From Cyanobacteria bacterium UBA3301 (GTDB lineage: Bacteria > Cyanobacteriota > Vampirovibrionia > Gastranaerophilales > Gastranaerophilaceae), in assembly GCA_002361485.1 (NCBI GenBank), contig DESZ01000017.1:38840-102839 (forward strand): DNA of 64,000 bases, given 5' to 3'. The notes beneath the pieces were generated by a model that did no database searches, was not told the origin of the DNA, and saw only the letters and a list, made by a program, of their open reading frames with translations. Below, piece by piece: positions 15,453-24,461 of the stretch. Numbering within the stretch: position 1 is the stretch's first letter; every line of letters starts with the position of its first letter. Position numbers and translations under genes: made by a program.

Positions 15453-17735
15453 CTATTGCTCTTTTTTATATCCGCATTTTATTGAGGAACAGGTTATTAC
15501 TTCGCCGTTTTTAAGGGTCTTTTTAACAAGCATACTGCCGCAGTTCGGACATTTTTCCCCTGTCGGTTCATTCCATAAAACAAAATCACATTCAGGATAC
15601 TGATCACATCCGTAAAATACCGTTCCGCGTTTTGATTTGCGTTCAACTATTGTTCCTTTTCCGCATTTTGGACAAGTTACTCCTGTTGATTTTCTGTATG
15701 GTTTACGATGTCCGCAATCAGGAGAAGTACATTCCATATATTTGCCGTAAGGCCCTATTTTAAATTTCATATCAGACCCACATACAGGGCATTTTTCTTC
15801 ACATATTTCCTGCTGTTGATTTTCGGAACTTTCTTCATCTTCTGTTCCGTCTAACTCCTGCAAAACATTTAATGATAAAGCTGTTTTACAATCAGGATAG
15901 CCCGAACATCCTAAAAACTGTGTTCCTTTTTTACTCGTTCTTAATACCATTGGTTTACCGCAATTAGGACATTTAACCCCTGCATTAACGGTTACTCTTT
16001 GGGCTGTTTGCATAACTTTATTGACTTCTTCCATAAACGGACCGTAAAAATCATTCAAAACCTTGAGCCATTCGACTTTTTTGTCAGCAATTTCATCCAA
16101 TTTTGCTTCCATGCCTGCAGTGAATTTATAATCCATAATATCTGCAAATTCAGCAACAAGCTGCTTTGAAACCGCACGACCTAACAAGGTTGGGAACAGG
16201 GCTTTGTTTTTCTTTTCAACGTATTTTCTTGTTTGGATAACCGTTATAATTGTTGCATAAGTAGACGGACGGCCTATTCCGTATTCTTCCAAGGCTTTAA
16301 CTAATGAAGCTTCATTGTATCTTGGAGGCGGCTGAGTAAAGTGCTGTTTTGGTTCAACCTTTTTACAAGCAACCTTATCGCCTTTTTCTAAATCAGGAAT
16401 TTTTGCATCGGCTTCTTTACCTTCTTCTTCATCGTCGTCATTATAAAGAGTCAAAAATCCGTCAAACATAACCTTACTTGTACCTGCTTTTAGCGTATAA
16501 TCGCCTGAAGTAATTTCTATTGATTTGTTAGCAATTTCAGCAGGTGCCATCTGAGAAGACATAAATTTTTCCCAAATAAGTTTATACAATTTATATTGGT
16601 CATTATCCAAATATTTTTTTATGCTTTCAGGCGTTCTTTCAGGATAAGCGGGACGAATTGCCTCGTGCGCATCTTGAACATTTTGTTTTCCTTTTGCATA
16701 AATATTAGGTTTTTGCGGATAATATTTTTCACCGTAATTTTGCAGGATAAAATCATGTGCCATATTCTGTGCATCATCAGACACACGGACAGAGTCGGTT
16801 CTCATATAAGTAATCAAACCGACAGGAGCGCCGTCAATTTCAACCCCTTCATAAAGTTTTTGAGCAACCTGCATTGTTTTGGAAACACCAAACCCTAACT
16901 TTGAACTCGCGGCTCTCTGCATGGTTGAAGTGATAAAAGGCGCACTCGGATTACGTTTTACCGTTCTTTTATTAACTTTATCAACTGCAAATTCACTATT
17001 CGGATTTGTTAAATAATCAACAATTTTTTGAGCTTCTTCCTGGGTTTTGATTGTTTTTTCTACGGACTTACCCTTAATTTTAGATAATTCCGCTTCAAAC
17101 TGCTTGCCGTCTTTATCAAATAATGTATGAATAGACCAATATTCTTGCGGTTTAAAAGCTTCTATCTCGTCTTCCCTTTCGCAAATCATACGCAAAGCAA
17201 CAGATTGAACTCTGCCTGCCGAGAGATTACGGTTCCCCATCTCTTTCCACAAAACAGGCGATAATTTGTAGCCTACAAGTTTATCTAAAATTTGTCTTGT
17301 TTGTTGTGCTTTAACCATATCCATATCAATCCCGCGCGGATTTTCTACGGAATATTTTACGGCTTTTGGGGTAATTTCGTTAAACACAATGCGATAAATC
17401 TTTTCATCAGGCACTTTTAAAATTTGACGAACATGCCATGCAATTGCTTCTCCTTCGCGGTCGGGGTCGGATGCAAGATAAATACGGTCAACTTTTTTTG
17501 CCATATCATTTAATTTACGCACAACCTGTTGTTTGCCCGGAATTATTTCAAACTTCGGTTCAAAATTATTATTTACGTCAAACCCCAAATTTTCCGTTGC
17601 GGAATCTTTAGTCGGCAAATTGCGCACATGCCCGTAACTTGCTTCGATTTGAAAATCGTTGCCTAATATCTTCTTTATTGTTTTCGATTTAGCCGGTGAC
17701 TCGACTATTACTAATGATTTTTCTTTTGTTGCCAT
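15453..17735 (-). CDS. topA: DNA topoisomerase I
   Basis: Type IA topoisomerase relaxes negative supercoils by passing a strand through a Tyr-linked break. The 760-residue protein has the Toprim start LVIVESPAKSKTIKKIL and the acidic SDPDREGEAIAWHV. Catalytic Y310 lies in GLITYMRTDS. The cap and arch follow with ALEEYGIGRPSTYA. The tail has four C4 zinc ribbons starting CPNCGK, CPVCGS, CPKCGK and CPNCGS, so it is a long-tailed version. It stands as its own unit upstream of the glucosaminidase gene. Confidence 0.97.
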   Translation of the reverse strand: MATKEKSLVIVESPAKSKTIKKILGNDFQIEASYGHVRNLPTKDSATENLGFDVNNNFEPKFEIIPGKQQVVRKLNDMAKKVDRIYLASDPDREGEAIAWHVRQILKVPDEKIYRIVFNEITPKAVKYSVENPRGIDMDMVKAQQTRQILDKLVGYKLSPVLWKEMGNRNLSAGRVQSVALRMICEREDEIEAFKPQEYWSIHTLFDKDGKQFEAELSKIKGKSVEKTIKTQEEAQKIVDYLTNPNSEFAVDKVNKRTVKRNPSAPFITSTMQRAASSKLGFGVSKTMQVAQKLYEGVEIDGAPVGLITYMRTDSVRVSDDAQNMAHDFILQNYGEKYYPQKPNIYAKGKQNVQDAHEAIRPAYPERTPESIKKYLDNDQYKLYKLIWEKFMSSQMAPAEIANKSIEITSGDYTLKAGTSKVMFDGFLTLYNDDDEEEGKEADAKIPDLEKGDKVACKKVEPKQHFTQPPPRYNEASLVKALEEYGIGRPSTYATIITVIQTRKYVEKKNKALFPTLLGRAVSKQLVAEFADIMDYKFTAGMEAKLDEIADKKVEWLKVLNDFYGPFMEEVNKVMQTAQRVTVNAGVKCPNCGKPMVLRTSKKGTQFLGCSGYPDCKTALSLNVLQELDGTEDEESSENQQQEICEEKCPVCGSDMKFKIGPYGKYMECTSPDCGHRKPYRKSTGVTCPKCGKGTIVERKSKRGTVFYGCDQYPECDFVLWNEPTGEKCPNCGSMLVKKTLKNGEVITCSSIKCGYKKEQ

Positions 17736-17829
17736 AATATTCTTCTTAATACCTCGTTTAAAAGAGAGGACAAATTAATATAAATTAATTATATCATAAA
17801 CATTACGGCGTGGTTGATACACCGTCTCG

Positions 17830-18480
17830 CTATTTATATTGCTGCTTTGCTTCTTCCATTTTGTTAATGGATTTTATAAAAGATTCTCTTATTTCTTTTT
17901 GAATTTTTATGCGCTCATTTTCAGATTTTATTTTTACATCATCATCATAAAATGCTTGCATCCCATGATAGCAAGCCCATTGAGGACTTACTCTTTGGGT
18001 ATTTTTTTCATCCCATTCTACAACTTTATTTGCAATATTTACTAAATCCTTGCTATCCATATTAACCATATATTGAACAGTATTCTGTGCTAACAAAGGA
18101 TATATTTGAACCTGTGCAAATGCTGATTTATCTTCACAAGAAGCTGAATCTTCCATGCCCCTTAAACTTCCCAACAAATAAAAAAACACTGCAGCTGTGG
18201 CTTCGCCGTTTTTACTTAAATATATATCATCCGCCATCGCAATAAGATGTATCGGAAGCGCATTACCTGCTGCTAACACTTTTTCTTTAATAAATTTTTC
18301 TTTTTCTTCTTTTGATAATGCTTGATAATCTTGCGCCAGCTTTATCGGGTCATTTGCAAGTCTGTAATTTGTAACATTACCATTCTTTTCAACAATAATT
18401 TCGGGTTTTGAGAATACAGGCAGACAAAAATATAACAATAAAATCAAAATTAAACCGTATATATATTTCATTTTATTCAT
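17830..18480 (-). CDS. Secreted hypothetical protein, 216 aa
   Basis: I start at the ATG at 18478-18480, because GGAG lies 8 nt upstream and gives MNKMKYIYGLILILLL, a clear signal peptide cleaved near VFS-KP. The mature part is helical and charged, with two Cys. It has an AQDYQALSKEEKEKF segment, and a middle stretch (AVFFYLLGSLRGMEDSASC) rich in small residues. The C-terminus is coiled-coil-like (KIQKEIRESFIKSI). No domain family is recognised. It probably sits in the periplasm. Confidence 0.65.
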   Translation of the reverse strand: MNKMKYIYGLILILLLYFCLPVFSKPEIIVEKNGNVTNYRLANDPIKLAQDYQALSKEEKEKFIKEKVLAAGNALPIHLIAMADDIYLSKNGEATAAVFFYLLGSLRGMEDSASCEDKSAFAQVQIYPLLAQNTVQYMVNMDSKDLVNIANKVVEWDEKNTQRVSPQWACYHGMQAFYDDDVKIKSENERIKIQKEIRESFIKSINKMEEAKQQYK

Positions 18481-18548
18481 TTTACTTTCTCCATGCAAAA
18501 CTTATCATACTGTTAATGATTTTTGTCATCATAATTATCCTTTTATAT

Positions 18549-18582
18549 TTCGGTTACCCCCTCTCCAAGGGAGAGAGGACTG
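18549..18582. repeat. TTTCGGTT-CCCCTC hairpin repeat, copy 2
   Basis: TTTCGGTTACCCCCTCTCC is followed by AAG and GGAGAGAGG, giving a strong stem, and then ACTGATTTT. The lead-in and hairpin resemble the repeats at 2596 and 60445. It lies between dprA and the secreted hypothetical gene. Confidence 0.55.
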
Positions 18583-18607
18583 ATTTTACTTATATCTACA
18601 TTAAAAT

Positions 18608-19693
18608 TTATACCGCCTTATATCTGTCGCCATTTGTTTGTTTAATCAGACCTTTTAATTCCATCGTTGTTAAATTCATCAACAAATTATCCAAACTCAT
18701 GCCTGTTAGTGAAAGCAATTCATCAACCCCTTTTTCTTCAATTCTTAAATTCTCAAAAATCTTTTCTTCATCAGGAGTCAATGTCGGCAAAGTCAATTGA
18801 GTTTGAACTTCTTTTTTTATTTCCCATCCTAAAGCATCTAAAATGTCGTTACTTTCTGTTACCATTGTTGCGCCGTTTTTCAACAGTTTATAAATTCCTT
18901 CGGTATTCGGGTTAGAAATTTCTCCGGGGATACACATCAATTCTCTGCCCTGTTCTAATGTCAAATTTGCCGTTATCAAAGCTCCGCTTTTTATGCCGGC
19001 TTCGGCTACCAAAGTTCCGTAACTTAACCCCGAAACTATTCTGTTTCTTTGAGGAAATCTGAATTTTATCGGTTCAAATGTCGGATAATATTCTGTTACA
19101 ACCGCACCATAACCGTTTTCAATATTTTCGTACAAAGTTTTATTCTGTGTCGGGTAAACATAGTCAAATCCGCTTGCAATGACACCGATGGTTTTTAAAT
19201 TATTTTCAATGGCAGAAGTATGTGCAACAGTATCAATTCCGGAAGCCAACCCCGAAACAATACAAATATCAGTATTATTTAAACCCGAAATTATTTTTCT
19301 TAAATTATCTCTTGAATTAGAACTTGCCTTCCTTGATCCGACAACTGCAAGAGTTTTATCCAAATTACAATCAAACAATTTGCCTTTATAATACAAAACT
19401 GCAGGAGGATCTTCAATGTTTTTTAACATCTTGGGGTAATTTTCATCTTCCAAAGTTAAAAAATTTATCCCTTTTGACTCAACATCTGCAAAAACTTTAT
19501 CAACATCGACCTTATCTCGCAATCCGATAAAATTCTGCGCCTTTTTTACACTCAAACCGTCAATATTTTCAAGTTCTTTTAAATTACAATTATACGCGCG
19601 TTCAATATCACCAAAATAATCATACAGTCTTTTTATAAACCGACTGTCAATTTGCTCTATTGATGAAAATGCTATCCAGTATTTGTAGTTCAT
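18608..19693 (-). CDS. dprA: DNA processing protein DprA
   Basis: DprA loads RecA onto incoming single-stranded DNA during natural transformation. The 361-residue protein has a helical N-terminal region with an ENIDGLSVKKA HhH-like segment. The Rossmann-like domain contains VVGSRKASSNSR, VSGLASGIDTVAH, VIASGFDYVYPTQN, FPQRNRIVSGLS and CIPGE. A C-terminal winged helix follows (GVDELLSLTGMSLDNLLMNL). No other competence gene is in the window. The protein suggests uptake or recombination potential. Confidence 0.93.
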   Translation of the reverse strand: MNYKYWIAFSSIEQIDSRFIKRLYDYFGDIERAYNCNLKELENIDGLSVKKAQNFIGLRDKVDVDKVFADVESKGINFLTLEDENYPKMLKNIEDPPAVLYYKGKLFDCNLDKTLAVVGSRKASSNSRDNLRKIISGLNNTDICIVSGLASGIDTVAHTSAIENNLKTIGVIASGFDYVYPTQNKTLYENIENGYGAVVTEYYPTFEPIKFRFPQRNRIVSGLSYGTLVAEAGIKSGALITANLTLEQGRELMCIPGEISNPNTEGIYKLLKNGATMVTESNDILDALGWEIKKEVQTQLTLPTLTPDEEKIFENLRIEEKGVDELLSLTGMSLDNLLMNLTTMELKGLIKQTNGDRYKAV

Positions 19694-19741
19694 AATTCAC
19701 GCTTTTTGTTAGTTAATAATAAGATTATTCACAAATTGAAA

Positions 19742-19797
19742 ATTGATAATTGAAAATGGAAAATTATTTCAGCACTTCGTGCAATTTAATTATCAAT
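19742..19797. repeat. Nested inverted repeat, MITE-like
   Basis: ATTGATAATT (19742-19751) and AATTATCAAT (19788-19797) are perfect 10-bp inverted arms. Inside is a small GCACttcGTGC hairpin. The preceding bases (AATTGAAAATTGATAATTGAAAATGG) are of a type seen in many AT-rich dispersed palindromes. Confidence 0.5.
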
Positions 19798-19810
19798 AAA
19801 AATACTTTTT

Positions 19811-20572
19811 CTATTGATTTTTAATCCTTTCTATAATTTTTTTAATATTTTCTTTTTCTTCTTCAGGGATGTCCATATTCAAATAATCTTCAAAATACTC
19901 AACCGCATCCTCATTATCCCCGCGAGCCATATATAAAATTGCAGCTTTTTTATAAGCAAGCGCCAATTTATTATTCCTTGCTATGCATTTTAAAAAGCTT
20001 GATAGGGCTTTATCAATCTCATCATTTGCCTGATAAGCTTCCCCTAAATAATAATAAATCCATTCGTTGTCTTCTTTGTATTCAACAACATTTTCAAAAT
20101 TCTCGATAGCGGAATCGTAATTGCCCAAATCAAAATATATTCTGCCTAAATCATAATATGCATCATAATTGTCAGGTTGTTTATCCAAAATATATTCCAA
20201 CTCATCAATCGCCAAATCGCGTTTGGCATCTTCCATATAAAATCTTGCCAGATAATGCCTAAACACCAAATCATCAGGCAAATTTTCTATTGCATAAGAT
20301 AAAATATTTATTCCTTCTTCGTAGCGTTTTTGACGATAATAAATATCAACAAGATTTATATAAGTTTGCGCGATTCTTGAATTCAATTCGATACTTCTCA
20401 AATAATTTTTTTCAGCTTTTTCATCATCACCTGAATTTGCATAGCACAAACCTAAATTGTTATAAACCTCCGCATTTGAGGTATCTTGCTCTAAAACGGC
20501 GGTGAAATTATCAATCGCACCGTTCCAATCTTGTTTTTTAAAACATTCTATCGCTTTATCTATTTGTTCCAT
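19811..20572 (-). CDS. TPR-repeat protein
   Basis: The 253-residue protein is built of tetratricopeptide repeats, about six: FKKQDWNGAIDNFTAVLEQD, AEVYNNLGLCYANSGDDEKA, AQTYINLVDIYYRQKRYEEG, YDAYYDLGRIYFDLGNYDSA, WIYYYLGEAYQANDEIDKA, and LAYKKAAILYMARGDNEDAV. There is no signal peptide, so it is cytoplasmic. TPR repeats are protein-binding scaffolds. It starts 4 bp after the LptA-like gene and is in the same operon, which suggests a link to envelope assembly but does not prove it. Confidence 0.88.
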   Translation of the reverse strand: MEQIDKAIECFKKQDWNGAIDNFTAVLEQDTSNAEVYNNLGLCYANSGDDEKAEKNYLRSIELNSRIAQTYINLVDIYYRQKRYEEGINILSYAIENLPDDLVFRHYLARFYMEDAKRDLAIDELEYILDKQPDNYDAYYDLGRIYFDLGNYDSAIENFENVVEYKEDNEWIYYYLGEAYQANDEIDKALSSFLKCIARNNKLALAYKKAAILYMARGDNEDAVEYFEDYLNMDIPEEEKENIKKIIERIKNQ

Positions 20573-20576
20573 AATC

Positions 20577-21551
20577 TTACAATCCTAAAGACACATTATC
20601 ATCCGTGCCTGAGCCGATATTTTTAATAACTGTTCTGGTATTACCTTGTGCATCAAAGCTTTTCGGCTTCATAACCATCTTGATTTTATCCGCATAAATC
20701 GTTCTGACCCCTTGAGTAATACTTGAACGACCGATAAAATACGCTTCGTTAGGTTTTGTTGAACCTGCTGCAGGATATAGCGAAACTTTCGGACCTGCCG
20801 CATAATAATCCTGATACCAAATTCTTACGTTACCGCTTGCGTTGAATACCGAACGTTTTTGATTATATTCCTGATAATTTGATTTTAGTACCAATTTCGC
20901 GCCGTCATCCATTATAGCGTTTGAAGTAGTATTACCATAAGCTGTTAGATTACCTGTTGAGGCTTCGTAGATAAATTTATCAGCTAAAGATTCGTTTTTC
21001 TCTTGTTTTACTCTCGCATTGCCGATTAGAACAAGTTTTTTCAAATCACCGTTTTTATCTGTTGTAATTTCTGCTTGGTTGGAAAAAGTTTCAATATCTT
21101 TATAAAGCATTGTGACTGCACCTGTTGCAACCATTACACCCGTTTTTGTATTGTATTCTTGAGTGTTCGCATTTATTACAACAACAGGAGTTTTTCCGTC
21201 AAATACTATCGATTGGGTATCTCCTTCGGCTCTTATTATTTTTGAAATTAAAGATACTTTCAAAATATTTGCTTTAACTTCTCTTTTTTTATTTTTCTTT
21301 ATTTCAAAAGCATAAGGCTTGTCATAAAATGTTGCGGTTTCAAGTTTTTCGCCATCAACAACATTAACATCTGCGCTGTCGCCGACAACTTTTAAATCAT
21401 CAATAGTAACTTTTACATCCCCGTTGAATTTAATTTTACTATCTTTTTCCGCATAATTTTGAGTTTTTGATTCAATAATCAAATCGGAAGCTTGAACCGC
21501 AATCCCAACCAACACTAAAATTGATGCTATTGTTATTAAAACTTTTTTCAT
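20577..21551 (-). CDS. LptA/OstA-like LPS transport periplasmic protein
   Basis: I take the start at the ATG at 21549-21551, giving MKKVLITIASILVLVGIAVQASD, a signal peptide. The 324-residue mature protein consists of beta-rich OstA-type repeats: NAGTV-like VNVVDGEKLETATFYD, INANTQEYNTKTGVMVATGAV, LKKLVLIGNARVKQ, and TAYGNTTSNAIMDDGAKL. These stack into the beta-jellyroll bridge that carries lipopolysaccharide across the periplasm. It is longer than Escherichia coli LptA (185 aa), so it may combine two jellyroll segments. lptC precedes it directly. Confidence 0.8.
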   Translation of the reverse strand: MKKVLITIASILVLVGIAVQASDLIIESKTQNYAEKDSKIKFNGDVKVTIDDLKVVGDSADVNVVDGEKLETATFYDKPYAFEIKKNKKREVKANILKVSLISKIIRAEGDTQSIVFDGKTPVVVINANTQEYNTKTGVMVATGAVTMLYKDIETFSNQAEITTDKNGDLKKLVLIGNARVKQEKNESLADKFIYEASTGNLTAYGNTTSNAIMDDGAKLVLKSNYQEYNQKRSVFNASGNVRIWYQDYYAAGPKVSLYPAAGSTKPNEAYFIGRSSITQGVRTIYADKIKMVMKPKSFDAQGNTRTVIKNIGSGTDDNVSLGL

Positions 21552-21552
21552 A

Positions 21553-22134
21553 CTATTTTTTATCCTCATAAACTTTTGATACCGTATTACCCTCTATTTT
21601 GAAACTGTCATAGTTAGGACTGATAATAATTTTATCAGCAGTTGATAACAGTTGATTTGCTTTTTGAATTTTTATGTGTCCTTCCGCAATGACAGGAGAA
21701 CTTGAATTAATCCATGTTAATTTGTCGGCATTTAACGTTATTCCGTCTTTTAAAACAATAAACGTGTCTTTGTATAATGTTATTGCCTTTGTCTTTGAAT
21801 CATAAGTGCCTTTTGAAGATTGAAGGCTCATTGAAACTTCATTATCTTTATAAAAATTTGCCAAAACATTATTTAATTGAGCAACGCCGTTGATACTGTT
21901 CCATTTACCGTTTTCGCCGTAAATTTCCCAATATTTAGTATCGTTTTTTGTTTCCGTTAAAATTATTCCGTTTACAATTGCCTGTTGTTCGTCTTTATTT
22001 GCTGCAACCTGCTGGCGATTAAAATCATGTGTAATAACTTTTGCCGTTAAAAACGCCCACAAAAGTACCATTGCCATGGAACCCGCAATTATAAAATATA
22101 AACGTTTTTTCTTTGATAATTTTTTCCAATCCAT
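21553..22134 (-). CDS. lptC: LptC-like LPS export protein
   Basis: LptC is the single-span inner-membrane anchor that receives LPS from LptBFG and passes it to LptA. The ATG at 22132-22134 gives 193 residues: a short lysine-rich cytoplasmic start (KKLSKKKRLY), a membrane helix (residues about 14-32), then beta-strand repeats such as SSKGTYDSKTKAITLYKD and IVLKDGITLNADKLTW. A longer frame with a GTG start exists but lacks a site. It sits directly in front of the LptA-like gene. Confidence 0.8.
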   Translation of the reverse strand: MDWKKLSKKKRLYFIIAGSMAMVLLWAFLTAKVITHDFNRQQVAANKDEQQAIVNGIILTETKNDTKYWEIYGENGKWNSINGVAQLNNVLANFYKDNEVSMSLQSSKGTYDSKTKAITLYKDTFIVLKDGITLNADKLTWINSSSPVIAEGHIKIQKANQLLSTADKIIISPNYDSFKIEGNTVSKVYEDKK

Positions 22135-22176
22135 ACACTGAAATTTTAGCACAAAATTTTAATCATGTGCAATATA

Positions 22177-23922
22177 TTATTTTACCGCATTAACTGCATC
22201 AAGAACTTTATCTATCGCATCTTGCGGAGTCATTTCCGTTTTTTCTCCGTTTGAACGTTCTACAAATTCGACTTTTCCGTCAGCGATTGTTTTTCCTATA
22301 GTAATTCTGAACGGAAATCCGATTAAATCCGCATCTTTAAATTTAACCCCCGGACGTTCGTTTCTGTCATCCAGAACCACTTCCACGCCTGAAGATAAAA
22401 GTTTTTCATAAATTTCATTTGCAACATTCATTTGTTCTGCATCCTGCGTACTCACGGGAACAACAACAACATGATACGGGGCAATTGAAATAGGCCATTT
22501 TATTCCCCATTCGTCATGATGCGCTTCAACCGCTGCTGCAGCCGTTCTTGTAACACCTATTCCATAGCATCCCATTATATAAGGTTGTGTTTTACCGTTA
22601 GCATCAAGATAAACCGCATTCATCGGTTGAGAATACTTAGTCCCTAATTGGAAAATATTACCGACTTCTATCCCCCGAGTTACTTTTAGCGGTTTTCCGC
22701 ATTGAGGACAAAAATCACCGGCTTCAACAAGTCTTATATCTTCAATTTGACTTGGTAATTCCACATCAACACCCCAATTTGCACCAACTAAGTGTTTATC
22801 AGTTTGGTTGATACCGATTACAAAATTTTTCAATTCCGTTACTGTTTTATCGGCAATAATTTTAATCTCATATTCGCCGTATTTTTTCAAACCTTTTGGC
22901 CCGATAAAACCTGCAACAGCACTAAAACCGTTTTCTTTCATTATATCTTCAATTTCAGCCGATGTCGCAATTCTAATATCAACTCCGCCTACTGCGTTCA
23001 TCAATTTTGTTTCTTCAACCGCTTTATCACCTCTTATTAAAGCAATAACAGGAGCTTTATCAACAATATAAACTAAAGCTTTGCAAATTACAGTTTGAGG
23101 ACAATTTAAGAATTTAGCCAAATCTTCTATTGAACCGGTATTTGGTGTGTCAATGATTTGTGCATTCTGCCAATTACCAACAACATTTGCTTCAGGCAAA
23201 TTTGAAACCGCATGATTTGAATTTGCGGCATAATCGCAATCATCACAATAAAATACGTCATTTTCACCGGCTTCGGTATCTGTTATAACCATGAATTCAT
23301 GCGAAACACTTCCGCCAATCGCGCCGGAATCCGATTGAACCGCTTTTGTCGGCAAACCGCATCGATTGAATATATTTGTATAAGCTTGCCACATATTTTG
23401 GTATTCTTTTTCAAGTTCTTCCTGTGAAGTTGAGAAAGAATAAGCATCTTTCATTATAAATTCACGCCCTCTTAACAAGCCAAAACGAGGACGACGTTCG
23501 TCCCTGAATTTTGATTGGATTTGATACAGATTAACAGGTAATTGTTTATATGATTTTAAAACATCACGAGCAACCGATGTAATAATTTCTTCGTGCGTAG
23601 GTCCAAGACACATTTCTCTGCCATGACGGTCTTTTAAACGCATCAACTCACCGCCGTATGCATTCCATCTGCCTGATTCTTCCCACAGTTCTTTTGGCTG
23701 AACAAACGGCATCAACAATTCTTGTGCACCTGCTTTATCCATCTCGTCGCGGATTATATTTTCAACTTTTTTCAGTACACGCCACATTAAAGGCAAAAAT
23801 GTATAGACTCCGCTTGTTAATTTTTTTATATAACCTGCTCTTGCAAGCATTTTATGTGAAATAACTTCTGCATCAGACGGAAATTCTCTCATTGTCTGTA
23901 CAAACATTTTTGACATTTTCAT
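22177..23922 (-). CDS. proS: Prolyl-tRNA synthetase, bacterial type
   Basis: ProS charges tRNA-Pro. The 581-residue enzyme has the class II motifs: LLMPFVQPKELWEESGRW, motif 2 FRDERRPRFGLLRGREFIMKD, and motif 3 GCYGIGVTRTAAAA. An editing (INS) domain lies between motifs 2 and 3, and the C-terminal anticodon-binding domain contains VLDDRNERPGVKFKDADLIG. It is upstream of the lptC-lptA-TPR genes with a 42-bp gap, and could lead their operon. Confidence 0.97.
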   Translation of the reverse strand: MKMSKMFVQTMREFPSDAEVISHKMLARAGYIKKLTSGVYTFLPLMWRVLKKVENIIRDEMDKAGAQELLMPFVQPKELWEESGRWNAYGGELMRLKDRHGREMCLGPTHEEIITSVARDVLKSYKQLPVNLYQIQSKFRDERRPRFGLLRGREFIMKDAYSFSTSQEELEKEYQNMWQAYTNIFNRCGLPTKAVQSDSGAIGGSVSHEFMVITDTEAGENDVFYCDDCDYAANSNHAVSNLPEANVVGNWQNAQIIDTPNTGSIEDLAKFLNCPQTVICKALVYIVDKAPVIALIRGDKAVEETKLMNAVGGVDIRIATSAEIEDIMKENGFSAVAGFIGPKGLKKYGEYEIKIIADKTVTELKNFVIGINQTDKHLVGANWGVDVELPSQIEDIRLVEAGDFCPQCGKPLKVTRGIEVGNIFQLGTKYSQPMNAVYLDANGKTQPYIMGCYGIGVTRTAAAAVEAHHDEWGIKWPISIAPYHVVVVPVSTQDAEQMNVANEIYEKLLSSGVEVVLDDRNERPGVKFKDADLIGFPFRITIGKTIADGKVEFVERSNGEKTEMTPQDAIDKVLDAVNAVK

Positions 23923-23986
23923 AATATTTAGTTCCTCTTTATCTCGTATTTTTATCTTAACACAAACAAGAAAAGGAACTTTATTG

Positions 23987-24394
23987 TTATTTTTTCAAAT
24001 ATGCCTTTGTTTGAGTGCTGGAGACATCAGGAGTGCGAGGTAAATATACGACTTCACAATAATCTTTCAAAAAATCAAATTTACCTTCCCAATCATCACC
24101 CATTACAAACACATCTATTTTATATTCCTGAACATCAGAAATTTTTTGTTCCCAATTGTTTTCAGGAATAACCAAATCCACATAACGACAGGCTTCTAGT
24201 ATCATTTTTCGCTGTTCATAGGAATAATATGATTTTTTATTTTTTAACGCATTAAATTCATCTGAAGATAATGCTACAATTAGGTAATCCCCTAAGGCTT
24301 TTGCCCGTCTTAACAAATTTATATGCCCATAGTGCAGGACATCAAATGTCCCGTATGTTAATACTCTTTTCAATTTCTTAATCCTTAATTCCAA
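23987..24394 (-). CDS. Glycerol-3-phosphate cytidylyltransferase-like (TagD family)
   Basis: The 135-residue protein is a minimal nucleotidyltransferase. It has the HxGH motif in VLTYGTFDVLHYGHINLLRR, an MGDDWEGKFD block, and RTPDVSSTQ in place of RTxxISTT. In TagD this transfers CMP to glycerol-3-phosphate. In diderms related enzymes make CDP-linked precursors for cell-surface polysaccharides. The substrate cannot be fixed. It lies just downstream of the giant autotransporter gene, on the same strand. Confidence 0.82.
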   Translation of the reverse strand: MELRIKKLKRVLTYGTFDVLHYGHINLLRRAKALGDYLIVALSSDEFNALKNKKSYYSYEQRKMILEACRYVDLVIPENNWEQKISDVQEYKIDVFVMGDDWEGKFDFLKDYCEVVYLPRTPDVSSTQTKAYLKK

Positions 24395-24461
24395 TATGTT
24401 TAATTACATTTTAACATAAATATAAAATATTCAATACAACACAAAACACTATAAAATAATC

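Noticed and set aside
23987..24394. Assignment of the cytidylyltransferase as teichoic acid TagD
   Set aside because: The organism has an outer membrane and no teichoic acid genes are seen. Only the fold family can be supported.
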